This document shows positions 54,496-64,000 of a DNA stretch of 64,000 nt, piece after piece. The stretch comes from Cristatella mucedo. Its lineage: Eukaryota > Bryozoa > Phylactolaemata > Cristatellidae. Under the pieces are notes generated by a model, which was given only the letters and a program-made list of their open reading frames with translations, was not told the origin of the DNA and searched no databases. The DNA lies in assembly GCA_009760855.2 (NCBI GenBank), contig WPIO01000013.1:4298501-4362500 (forward strand). Reading direction: 5' to 3'. The position numbers and the translations under genes are program-made. Position 1 is the stretch's first letter. Each line of letters begins with the position of its first letter.

Positions 54496-57400
54496 CTATA
54501 TTAATATTACCAACATTGCAAGTATTACGTCGTCCTGGATTTATATTATTACTTAATGCATCAGCAATTTTATAGTGTCCATAAGCGTAACTGCAGATTC
54601 CACAGTCCAACCAGTATCGTTTTGAATCGAAAGCTGATAGTGCTACTTTTTCTAGCTTATCGGTGAATAACTCGTGTTTACTCTGCGATATCTTAAAAAA
54701 ACTTTCTAATCTGTTTTTCTTTAAATCCATCAATTGTCTTTCCGTTGAAGATTGATACACTATCTGTGTAGTTCGAGTGTATGCCGGCTTCTCTGATGAG
54801 CTTGTGATGTGGCATGGACACAGGCCGCTAACCCCCCCCCCCCGTGGCCAGATGGTGGAATCAACCTTCAGGGTCAGCCGGTGCACAGCTGTGGCCCGCC
54901 TGTGATGTGGCATGGAGACAGGCCCGGTAACCTGCTAGTGGCCGGATGGTGGACCGGAGCAGGGGAGTCAAGCAAGAGTAGGGGCCGAGGGGAGCCGTGT
55001 GCTCTTGGGCTCCGTACTTTGGTAATAAACTGTCGGTGTTGGGCGTCGGCTGGCTCTCTGCTGTGCGAACACACTACAATCTGTTAAACAATTGACAAAA
55101 GTGTCATGACCCATTGTTTTAGTTGAAACTGTTTTTGTAACTCCTTTTGCAGCTGCCTTTCTTTGTGCATCAACGATGCTAATGGAATAAAGTTTTGGTC
55201 TTAAAGCACATACTTCAGCAATTACTTTTCCTTCTGTTTCATCTTTAAATTTTCCAATTGTATCTTCAGCAAACCATTCTGGCATATTTTTCATATCATC
55301 ATATAAATTAGGTGTCTCAATATCCATGATTAATGAATCTGTATCTGTATAGATTTGTTTAACTTTTTCGTTATACTTTTGTTTTATAACATCATAATAA
55401 AACTTCTGCATATGTAATTTAGATAAGTCAAGAATTGCGCTTCCTATAAAAATTGGTTTATTTAATCTAGTTTTTGATTGGTTCATTTGAAATATTGTTA
55501 ACGTTTTGCTAAAATCTCTAAAGTTTACCATTCTAGGATCTCGTATTCTTTTATTAAACTTTTTATTTCCTATCTCATCAATAACATTAATCAAATAAGT
55601 TTTTACTCTTTTTTCAACACCTTTCTCCTTTAAAAGTAAGAAGATTAAGATTTTTTCCTTTATACTTTTCGCTTAAAACTTTATTTGAAATTAGAAAGCA
55701 ATCAATTGTTTTTCCCATTGTTGAAGCAGTAGTTTCTAATGACCCGATCATAAACTGCATACTGTCTTTAAAAACCAAATCACCAACTTTGAGCATCATG
55801 TATTTTTCTAAATTATTTGCAATTAGTTCTGCTTCAACGCTAAAATTCTCTAGTGCTTTAACAATAATATGTGAATCATACCCTCTAAAGTTATGGAATA
55901 AAACAGGTAACTGCCATTTTCTAAAGTCCATGCTTGCTTTAAAATTACATGAATGGTGTGCAGCACCTCTATATTTATTTGTTATGTGACAATGGTCAAA
56001 TACTTTTCTCAACTCATTATTTCTTTGATTAAAAGGACCTTTACACATCCAACAGAAAATTACATCATCGTGTGCTTTCATTTCACCATCAGCTAAATCT
56101 ATCATCATGCTATCTAAATTTTTCTCAACTAGTCTAGTTTTATAAAAATCTGATACAGCAAATAATCTTTTTAAGAAAATATTCACTCAATCAGGACCAA
56201 CGTTTAAAAACCTATCGACAACTTCACCATTCCAGTCAACTATAACATATGCTGCAGAGCATGGTGTGTGTGTTGAAAAGTGGTCATCGCGTTCTCCTTT
56301 TTGCACTAAACATTCAAAGTCTACATAACAAACATAAGGACATACGTTTAGATGTTTGAATGAATCAAATGATATAAATTTATTATGCTCATCTGGCATT
56401 ACATATATTGTCGTTCCTGAGTTTATGCTATCACATATTTCTAGGTGTTCATCTACTTGTGTTTTATCAAAAAATCTATTTAAACATCGATGGCAGTAAT
56501 ATTGTTTTCCTCCAGAACTAGATGGTCTGCACAAAGCGTTAAAATTGTTAATCAAAATATAATGTTCGATATCACCACTTGTTATAAGCAACAGATTAAT
56601 ATGTCTATTTGGAATCTCATCAGCTTTCTTAACAACTCTTAAAGGAGAAACTCTTGATTCTTTATATCCACATGAGTAAACATTTATGCTAATATTCATA
56701 GCTTTCTCTAGTTTATTTGTATCTTTAACCTTCATTGGCCATTCGATATCACTAATTAAACTTGAATATTGTTCGTTTAGTATTTTTTTAAATCATCTGT
56801 CTTCCATTTATTTCTTTCTACTAGATTTAGAGCTCTCAAAACACACCAGAGCGCGCAAAACTCATCATCATAGTTTTTTAGGTTAGTAATACACTTTTTC
56901 GTAGCTAGATAATCAGGGGTTTCAACATATGAACCACCACCAATTGGAATATATTTAGATATAACAACTGAAAATGAATGAAAGCCAATAAATAGCCAAC
57001 CAGAACCAACACCTCTCTCAACTAGTAACTCAGAATTTATACCAAGTACAAGCATTATTTTGTCATAAATTTCATCTGGTGATTCGCTATCCATAGTTAA
57101 AATTGATTTGGATTGAGAACCTCTTCTCTCAGTTTCACCAGTATCAAAAGTTTTCATATCAAATGATACTATAAAATGAATTCTAATAAAAGACCATATT
57201 TTTCTAACTCTATTAAGCAATAATTTTGTTTGATATCTGAGTGATTCTCTTAAAGTCTCAAAGTCTCCAAGTCATTTTTTAGTATTGTATGTAAATGTTA
57301 AAGTATTACCACCAGCAGTTACAATTGGATTAGTAAATCCTACCTTGTTAAGTCTTCCAGTTTTACCAACATATTTAATTGAAGGAAGATCGAAATCAAT

Positions 57401-57559
57401 ATTCATCAGTCTTCTCGCTTCATTTGAAAAAGTTATTTTTTCTCTTCTAATTCTTTTAGCTTTACAATCATATTTAGTTATTGGTAAATCAAAATCAACA
57501 TTCATTAATCTCCTTGTCTCAGACGCAAAAGAGTTTCTTTGTCTAATTGGAAAAAACAT
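54476..57559 (-). pseudogene. Protein-primed family B DNA polymerase (Polinton type), disrupted
   Basis: Replicative polymerase of Polinton/adintovirus type. In order: an N-terminal region with two copies of an RRLMN(V/I)DFDLP motif, the conserved GGGSYVETPDYL block, a C2HC-like finger (YYCHRCLNRF), exonuclease Exo I (YVDFECLV), a CxxC..DHCH segment, Exo II (FRGYDSH), palm motif C (YTDTDSL), and the C-terminal AYGHYK block. Breaks: TGA at 57272-57274, a frameshift in an A-run near 56780, TGA at 56187-56189, a frameshift near 55620, and a 312-bp solo LTR at 54767. Near 55620 the text jumps from the TFKG block to sequence after motif B, so palm motif A and most of motif B are deleted (roughly 1 kb missing compared with the family). 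Not functional. Confidence 0.9.
54767..55078 (+). mobile_element. Solo LTR of an LTR retrotransposon in polB
   Basis: 312 bp with perfect 6-base terminal inverted repeats (TGTAGT...ACTACA) and a perfect 5-bp target duplication ATCTG (54762-54766 and 55079-55083). An AATAAA lies at 55024-55029, followed by TG-rich U5-like sequence. GC-rich, unlike the AT-rich host gene. It contains a tandem duplication of about 98 bp (TGTGATGTGGCATGGA at 54803 and 54901) and a C run at 54830-54842. Orientation is by the polyA signal. Gypsy or BEL type by target duplication size. Confidence 0.9.
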
Positions 57560-57698
57560 CTTGCTATATAAGGTAAAAATATTTTGTTTAAATAAAAATA
57601 AAATTGCAACAGAATTTTTTTTACTATAATATATAAAGATTTTGAAAACAGATATCACAGTCTTAAAAGACTTTAAAGAGTTCGAGTGATAACGAGAA

Positions 57699-57905
57699 CG
57701 AGTGTGATGATGTGTTTTTACCGCTATACGGTGTTTTTATTTTTGAAACGAGCGCTTTTTTCATTTTACAACGTTTTTCGTTTTGAAACGAGTTCGAGTG
57801 TTGACGAGAACGAGTTGAAAAAGTAAAAATGTTGTAAAAGGTAAAAAGATGCGAGTTGATAAAATAAAAATGTCGTATAGGGTAAAAACACATCATCATC
57901 ATCAA
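57699..57905. repeat. Imperfect inverted repeat at the right end of the provirus
   Basis: The left arm begins GATGATGTGTTTTTACC at 57700; its reverse complement, GGTAAAAACACATCATC, ends the right arm near 57904. Matching continues inward (TTTTTATTTT, then TTTTACAAC on both arms). GAGTTCGAGTG-GA-AACGAG-type direct repeats lie at 57679 and 57790. The block's AT-rich genes stop just left of it, so it probably marks or derives from the element terminus. Confidence 0.7.
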
Positions 57906-58464
57906 CACGCATAAGCACAATGTGTCGTTAAAGTGCATCAAGTTGTGCGATTGGTTTGGTTGTGTGACGACGATGTTTGGCGATTGCTTTGCTTATCGAT
58001 GAATGAATCGAGGCGTGCTTATTCATCACCCCGAACGTAACGGGTGCACGTTTTCCTTGCAGACACCTAAAAGTAATAGTAGAGCTGGCGCCTAGAAGCG
58101 CGGCTAACGAGCTGCAGTTGCTGCACCGATACACGCACGCACGCACGCCGTCTATAGCAGTCAGAGCAAAGCAGCTTTGCGTGAGCGCCCACACCCACAA
58201 TATGGCGGAGCCATTTATTCAAATTAATGCCTATCATCTACTCGAGAGCTACGGAGACCGCACCTGTACAGCAATGAGCTACAGTGCCTCGCTGTGAAGC
58301 CCGAAGTCCAACCGACTAAGTGTCAATTTAGATGTCAGGCTATACTTTATAAACTATAGATTATGACTTATCTGGCTGTTCTATGTTATGAGACTTTCAC
58401 AATCTGGCTAATTTAGCATGCCAACGTTTTCGCACAGGCTGTGTGAATTTATCAGCTAGGTTGA
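57906..58464 (+). other. Host sequence with possible start exon
   Basis: Moderately GC-rich with CpG. An ATGGCGGAG at 58201 (A at -3) opens 30 codons and has a weak donor near 58267; the ATATGGCGGAG context also resembles a YY1 site. Too little to call a gene. Confidence 0.25.
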
Positions 58465-58625
58465 AGGTTGCTTCGTGACCTCCCACCAAGACTTTTGCAG
58501 CTCACTCCTCGCTGGTCATCCGGCCTATGCGATTGGGCGCGTGCAGTTGGTGGAAAATTATGCAGCCAAGCTAAGTCGTGAACGTTGCTGTTGCTACAGC
58601 GCACCCACTTCTCGCCAGCCTGCTC
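58465..58625 (+). mobile_element. LINE family B ORF2 scrap
   Basis: FCSSLLAGHPAYAIGRVQLVENYAAKLSRERCC-type text, diverged; no tail. Confidence 0.6.
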
Positions 58626-58644
58626 GTGCTCGTCATCAGAACTT

Positions 58645-58815
58645 TTCCGGTGGACACACTCGTGGTTGTGGCTTCCTTCTGCCTGAACTTGAGATTGCGA
58701 AAGCATTTATGACAATAAAAATCAGCTATACAGCAGCACATATATCTAAACAAATTTACAGTCACTTTAACTATGCTGAAATTGGACTCTAGGCGAGCTA
58801 TACTCAGATGACGAA
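58645..58815 (+). repeat. Dispersed repeat R, copy 1
   Basis: About 75-80% identical to 63800-63965 (CTTCTGCCTG, GCGAAAGCATTTATGA, AGCACATATA, GCTGAAATT). Class unknown; no coding capacity. Confidence 0.65.
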
Positions 58816-58889
58816 GTGAACATATCGGAACTTTTCCGGCGAACAAACTCATTAAAATGTCAAGAGGACCCACGGGCGCACATTTCCAT

Positions 58890-59225
58890 GTAATGTATCT
58901 CCGTCAGTAACTCCACAAAGCCATACAGACCAAGTGGGTGTTACGCAGGAGAGTTTTGTATAGCGCACTCACAGCCTAAGCGGCTTTCGGTACGCATTCA
59001 GTAGCCAACAGACTTTGTCTAACGCAACAAAGAGAAAGTGGGAAGCATAGCAGAGTCGGGAGAGCAGTAGAGGTAGTGAGTAGCGTGGAAGTAGCAGCTC
59101 AGGACCGCTGGAAAGGATGAGCCATAGTCGGCAGCAGGAGAGTAGTTGTCGTTGCGTAAGGATCGTAGAAGCGAGTTCCACAGTCTAGTTCCACGATAGC
59201 TTAGTGGTAGGGGTTTAGGGCTCAT
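58890..59225 (-). mobile_element. LINE family A 3' end
   Basis: Antisense tail at 58890-58960, then the short terminal ORF. Minus frame from 59225 reads WNSLLRSLRNDNYSPAADYG, YFHATHYL, LPTFSLL. 5'-truncated. Confidence 0.85.
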
Positions 59226-59439
59226 GGCTCAGGGGGTCGAGGGCTGGTCTGTTGCAGCAGGTGCTGATAGTAGGCTCACGGGCTGACGTTAGACTAATGT
59301 TGCTGACATTCAGAAAAAGAAAAACAACTGGAATAAAAACTCTACTCCAACGCACAATCGAAAACATGTAAAGTATTACAATTACTTTGATTACAATGAT
59401 ATTACAATTACTTCTACAGTTAATTAGAAGTAATTGTAA

Positions 59440-59545
59440 TATCAATAATAATAATCATAATAATACATTTGATCAAATGCCCTCAGAGAACTCAATCACT
59501 TCCAGGTGCTTTAAATTTGCTGCAAAGGAGTAACAAATAAACCGA
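59440..59545 (-). mobile_element. LINE family B tail, minimal insertion
   Basis: Antisense AATAAT repeat and hairpin tail (59460-59520) only. Confidence 0.65.
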
Positions 59546-59689
59546 TTGTCACAGTCTTATTTCCTCACATTTTTTCATTTCACACTTTTGTTACTTGATA
59601 GAGTTTAAGCTGAAGCGTTGCTGCCCAAACCTGATTCACTACGCTTCACGCCACACTCCTCGAATTCACGTGCATGCATTCGTCATTTG

Positions 59690-61198
59690 CGTTTTAGCAT
59701 ATATTGGAACTTCAAACCTTGCTAGTAAGTTCGAGTCTGGTTTTAGAGCTAACCACTCCACATAGTCAGCACTGCTTCGGGTGTACAAAAACCTACATAG
59801 GAATACAGACATAGGTACAGTATGTCTGCATGTTTTTCTCGATCTTTCGGCAGCTTTTGATACTATTGATCGCCAAGTCCTTCTAGAGCGCCTCTCATCT
59901 CGCCTGGGCATCGCTGGCACTGCTCTGCAGTGGTTCAGGTCCTATCTCAGTGGGAGACTCCAGAGTATTGACGTGAATGGACAAAGATCATCTGAAGTAC
60001 CTCTGAAATATGGGGTACCTCAGGGCTCCGTGCTAGGTCCGGCTCTTTTCACGGTTTATACTCTCCCTCTTGCTGACGTGATTGGCAACCACAATCTAGG
60101 CTTTCACTTATATGCGGATGACACTCAATTGTACCTTTGCTTTGATCCCTCCCAGCCCCCAGCACGTTGAGTTTTTTCAACTCCCTTGCTGCGTATAGTG
60201 ATGGCATCCGCACATGGATGGCAGCAAATTTTCTTAATTGAATGCTGATAAAATCAACTTACTAATTATGGGCAAACCAAGTGCCATTCAGAAAGTGGAA
60301 AGGATAACGCTCAAAATTGGTTCTGCCAGCATATATTTCGTTGAATCGGCACGAAATCTAAATATTATGTTCCAAAGTGACCTTTCATTAGACGACCGCA
60401 CCAGTTCCACAATTAAGTCTGCCTACTTTCAGCTACACGACGTTGCTAAAATTCGGGCTTGTTTAGACAGGGATACAGCATATAAATTGGTCCATGCATT
60501 TGTGAAATCACGTTTTGAATTCTGTAACTCACTGCCTAATGGCCTACCGGCCTGAGTACTCAAGTGCTTACAGCTGGTGCAAAACTTGCAGCTACGCTCG
60601 TCTATCGTGAGCGTCGCAATTTCCATATCACACTACTTCTCGCCGACCTGTACTGGCTCACTGTCAAGCAACGCATCGACTTCAATGTTTTGTCACTCAC
60701 TTTAAAGTTCCTTCATTCTTTGGCGAGAGCCTACCTATCAGATCTTCTCCCTCACCAGGCTAAGCATCGTACCACGAGCTTTTCGGAATCTAAGTGTTTG
60801 ACTTCACCTCATACGAACCTCAAATCCTTTGGAACCGTGCCTTTAGTTTGTGTGCTTCCAAAACCTGGAATTCACTCCGACATACGCCACGACACCTCCT
60901 GATTTTTCCACATTTAAAAAGACACTAAAACGCATCTATTTATGACAGCATTTAGTGGGCCCCCACTGTGATTCGCCCTTTATGTGCTTATGCGTGCTGA
61001 CACTGTTGCATGCTGCCACTAACCACACTTGCATGCTTATCTTGTGCAGGTCACCTATAACAATGTTATTCTCGCTATTTATTGAGCATTCTATGCCTTG
61101 CCATTCGATCGTACTTCTTTTTCAGAAATTGTAAAGTGCCTAGAAAGAGGTTCCGTTCTTTGAGGGCGCTTTGCAAATGTATTATTATTATTATCTGT
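59690..61198 (+). mobile_element. LINE family B, longest copy with RT core
   Basis: RT text starts near 59700 (SNLASKFESGFRANHST). The core is open 59781-60170 with FLDLSAAFDTIDRQVLLERL, GVPQGSVLGP and the active site FHLYADDTQLY (about 60108-60140). A stop follows at 60168 and frameshifts later; C-terminal blocks are at 60361-60900. The 3' UTR hairpin tail and (ATT)n end at about 61195. Non-autonomous now. Confidence 0.9.
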
Positions 61199-61319
61199 AG
61201 CAGACGACGGCACGTTGTCGATGGATCATTGAGACAGTAGAGTAGGTCTTCCTTACAGAAACTATAGCAGTAGTAGTAAAAACAATCGTCGATGTATTGT
61301 ATTGTAACGTGAATCGCTT

Positions 61320-63325
61320 CTTTTTTCGTCAGAAAGCTGAATTCCTGCCAGTCGGACACTAAACAGATTTATAAGACAGTAAACCATTTACTGGCCAATG
61401 CTGTGAGGTCTGACTCCCCAGATATTAAGGGCTCAGCCGAAAATTTTTCAGCCTTCTTTACTGAAAGAACTGTGCACATTCGTGCCTCCATTAAGCCCCC
61501 TCCGACCAAAGCAATCGCCGTTCCTCAACCTGTGACTTTTCTTAAAAGGTTCTCCGATGTTTCTGCCTGTGATGTGGCTGCCTTAATAAGGTCTAGCAAA
61601 AAGAGCTCGTCTCCTGTAGACCCTATACCTTCATCTCTGTGGTCTTCATTTGCAGACCAACTTAGCCCTGCCATAACCAAGATTTGTAATGCTTCTTTGG
61701 GAAAAGGGGTCGTCCCCAAGTCCTTCAAATCGGCAATCGTTAGACCTATTCTTAAAAAGCCTGGATTAGACACAGAGGTCCTAGCAAACTATCGTTCAGT
61801 TTCCCTTCTTCCGTTCTTATCAAAGATTCTTGAAAAAATTGTTGCTAAGCAGCTGGTTGAACATATTGAAAATAATGGAATGTCAGAAACATTTCAATCA
61901 GGATTCAAGAGGCAGCACTCAACCGAAACTGCTCTCCTCCGTGTTGACAATGACATTCTACGTGGCAACGACGACGGGAATGTCACTGCCCTAGCTCTGC
62001 TAGATCTGTCTGCTGCCTTCGACACCATTCGACACGAAGTTCTGCTTGAACGACTGAGAACAACGATCGGTCTGGCAGACGAAGCACTGGCGTGGTTTAA
62101 ATCATACTTGTCTGATCGTGTTCAATCCGTGTCGTGTGGGGGTCAGGTCTCAGACATGAGAAGGGTCACCTGTGGAGTTCCTCAAGGGTCTGTACTCGGT
62201 CTCTTGCTGTTCTCCATTTATACGCAACCTCTGGGAAAAGTGATTAAGGCCCATGGAATAGGATGCAACTTCTATGCTGACGATACTCAGTTGTATTTGT
62301 CATTTAAACCGTCGGAATCTGCTGCAGCAACTGAGAAACTGAATGCTTGCCTTGCTGATATTCGATCCTGGATGTCAGAAAACTTCCTGAAATTAAATGA
62401 CGATAAAACCAAACTGCTGCTCATAGGACACCCTAAGCATGTGGCTGGACTAAAAGGCTTTGCTGTTCTAATAGGTGATGCTATTGTGCGACCTTCACCA
62501 CGTGCTCGTAATCTAGGTGTCGTGTTCGACAGCTGCCTCAATTTCAAAAGCTTCATTCAGAAGACTGCCTCTACAGCTAGCCATCACATCCGATCCCTAT
62601 CCAAGATTAGAAGCTGTCTCCCACAGTGGCTTGTAAAAAATTTAACTAGCTCTTTAGTTCTGTCTCGGCTTGATTATTGTAATTCCTTTTTGGCTGGGCT
62701 GCCAAAGAAAGCTATTATGCCACTACAGCTGACTATGAATATGGCTGCAAGGCTGGTCTTCAAGTCCCAGCGGTTTGAGCACGTGTCACCTCTGCTGAAA
62801 GCGCTAAGATGGCTGCCGGTTGAGCAAAGGATACAGAGCAAAGTTCATACGCTGACCCACAAGGCCCGCCACGGCTTGGCTCCTTCGTACCCAGCTGAAC
62901 TGCTGCATCAGTTTCAGCCTGTTCGCGGCCTCAGGTTCTGTGTGGACAATAAATTAGCTGTCCCATTCCTCCGCTTAAAGACAGTTGGCGACAGAAGCTT
63001 TAGCTCTGCAGGTCCTAGACTGTGGAACTCGCTTCCATAATTCTTACGCAACGACAACTACTCTCCAACTGCCGACTATGGCACATCTTTTCAGCGGTCC
63101 TGAACTGCTACTTCTATGCTACTCACTACCTCAACTGCTCTCCTGACTCTGCTATGCTTCCCACTTTCTCTTTGTTTCGTGAGACGAAGTCTGTTGGCTA
63201 CCGAATGCGTACCGAAAGCCGCTTAGGCTGTGAGTTCGCTATACAAGACTCTCCTGCGTAACACCCACATGGTCTTTATGACTTTGTGGAGTTACTGAAG
63301 GAGATACATTACATTACATTACATC
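61320..63325 (+). mobile_element. LINE family A, best preserved copy
   Basis: 5'-truncated before the endonuclease and ending in (CATTA)n at about 63300-63325. It contains the 545-codon RT frame described separately and a short region before the tail (NDNYSPTADYGTSF). Confidence 0.9.
61403..63040 (+). CDS. LINE family A reverse transcriptase, long open frame
   Basis: Non-LTR reverse transcriptase of CR1/L2 type, which copies the element RNA at a nicked target. Blocks: VRPILKKPGLD..NYRSVSLLPF (about residues 113-137), LDLSAAFDTIRHEVLLERL (about 203-221), GVPQGSVLGLLLF (258-270) and the catalytic YADD at 291-294. C-terminal blocks are LSRLDYCNSFLAGLP and ALRWLPVEQRI. The frame ends at a TAA where other copies read CAA (NSLPQFL), so one C-to-T change probably truncated it by about 35 residues. 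The endonuclease is missing through 5' truncation, so it is not autonomous. The RT domain itself shows no damage. Confidence 0.9.
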   Translation: MRSDSPDIKGSAENFSAFFTERTVHIRASIKPPPTKAIAVPQPVTFLKRFSDVSACDVAALIRSSKKSSSPVDPIPSSLWSSFADQLSPAITKICNASLGKGVVPKSFKSAIVRPILKKPGLDTEVLANYRSVSLLPFLSKILEKIVAKQLVEHIENNGMSETFQSGFKRQHSTETALLRVDNDILRGNDDGNVTALALLDLSAAFDTIRHEVLLERLRTTIGLADEALAWFKSYLSDRVQSVSCGGQVSDMRRVTCGVPQGSVLGLLLFSIYTQPLGKVIKAHGIGCNFYADDTQLYLSFKPSESAAATEKLNACLADIRSWMSENFLKLNDDKTKLLLIGHPKHVAGLKGFAVLIGDAIVRPSPRARNLGVVFDSCLNFKSFIQKTASTASHHIRSLSKIRSCLPQWLVKNLTSSLVLSRLDYCNSFLAGLPKKAIMPLQLTMNMAARLVFKSQRFEHVSPLLKALRWLPVEQRIQSKVHTLTHKARHGLAPSYPAELLHQFQPVRGLRFCVDNKLAVPFLRLKTVGDRSFSSAGPRLWNSLP

Positions 63326-63329
63326 AGAT

Positions 63330-63799
63330 AGATTACGACAGCCATAAGATTACAAGCGTCTCTTGAATTATAATAATTTGGAACCGGCCATCGTAATCAA
63401 TATTTAGACGGGATAGAATGCCAAACTCAAAATAAATATAACTAGTCGGCTGTACTCCGGGCTATGAGTCAGAGAATGCTTGCTAGCACGCTGTGCTTGG
63501 TGCTGTACACACACAGCCCTCTGTGGCAGTTGTGAATGGATTGACGTTCACGGCGACGATGGACTTTTTGTCATGCCTCCACAAGGACTGGCACTGTTAC
63601 GAGCTATGCATTTGTAACCGCCTAATATAGTTCAGAGGTCGCTACTGTGCGCCTGCAACAATATTATGCAGCGCTGAGGCGACAAGGACAGACATCGACA
63701 AACCAGAGATGCTGAACAATGTTTGATCTACTGGTAATATCGTTGATACCTATTAAGCCTCACCGAACGCCATACTATCGTAAACTGTGGCAGGTACTA
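63330..63799. other. Unassigned host sequence
   Basis: No gene or repeat supported. Confidence 0.4.
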
Positions 63800-63965
63800 T
63801 CTTTTTTGAGCTTGCTCGTGGCTAGCTCGCTTCTGCCTGCACTTAAGATTGTGAAAGCATTTATGATAATAAAACCAGCTGTACAGTAGCACATATAACT
63901 AAATAAATTTATATTCAATTTAAACATGCTGAAATTAGACTCTAGACGATCCATACTCTGATGGC
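63800..63965 (+). repeat. Dispersed repeat R, copy 2
   Basis: Partner of 58645-58815 in the same orientation. Length and edges suggest a short non-autonomous element, but no terminal repeats are visible. Confidence 0.65.
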
Positions 63966-64000
63966 AACGTTGCACTTAAAAGGATGGCCACTTCTTGTTT

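Noticed and set aside
54803-55078. LTR starting at TGTGATG (54803)
   Set aside because: That boundary gives no target duplication; TGTAGT at 54767 gives matching inverted ends and a perfect ATCTG duplication.
46363-57559. Alternative genetic code explaining the in-frame TAA/TGA codons
   Set aside because: Both TAA and TGA occur internally, frameshifts and a deletion accompany them, and intact genes end normally at the same codons.
45934-57905. Bacterial, phage or free-virus contamination
   Set aside because: The block contains a LINE-A tail found elsewhere in the window and a solo LTR with a target duplication, and many of its genes are decayed.

Overview
This is nuclear DNA of an animal, probably an invertebrate; I cannot name the species. 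The evidence is an ETF-beta gene of metazoan type, spliced exons, CpG-rich promoter-like stretches, long microsatellites, and dense old LINE and SINE debris. Most of the window is repeats. LINE family A ends in (CATTA)n and LINE family B ends in (ATT)n; both have CR1/L2-type reverse transcriptases with an ADD active site. There are also two tRNA-derived SINE families and Tc1/mariner relics. Only one LINE copy (61.3-63.3 kb) keeps a long open reverse transcriptase frame.

Host genes. On the minus strand, four exon candidates (33.0, 14.5, 14.2 and 4.1 kb) fit a DEK_C/SWIB-type nuclear protein (UAF30/spp27-like). Its SWIB exons would lie beyond the left edge. An intact, intronless ETFB gene (31.9-32.7 kb, minus) sits inside its large intron. 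At 42.0-44.0 kb (minus) lie four related copies of a C/D-box snoRNA-like sequence. Three of them lie directly between consecutive predicted small exons and the fourth follows the last one, so this looks like a snoRNA host gene; a CpG-rich, probably promoter-bearing stretch lies at 44.6-45.3 kb.

The 45.9-57.9 kb block is different: very AT-rich, intronless and gene-dense on both strands. It carries a retroviral-type integrase, a protein-primed family B DNA polymerase of Polinton/adintovirus type, a small conserved Polinton virion-type protein, three adjacent fibre-like genes, an HNH-AP2 homing-type endonuclease and several small ORFs. It is a decayed Polinton/Maverick-like provirus. Integrase, polymerase and fibre genes carry stops, frameshifts and a deletion. 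A 312-bp solo LTR with a perfect 5-bp target duplication sits in polB, and a LINE-A tail sits elsewhere in the block, so the block has long been part of the host chromosome. I found no major capsid, packaging ATPase or protease gene. Nearly every gene in the block has a TATAG-like motif directly before its ATG, which suggests its own promoter code. An imperfect inverted repeat of about 210 bp marks the right end; no matching left terminus was seen.

The right end (58.5-64 kb) returns to host repeats, including the two best preserved LINE copies.
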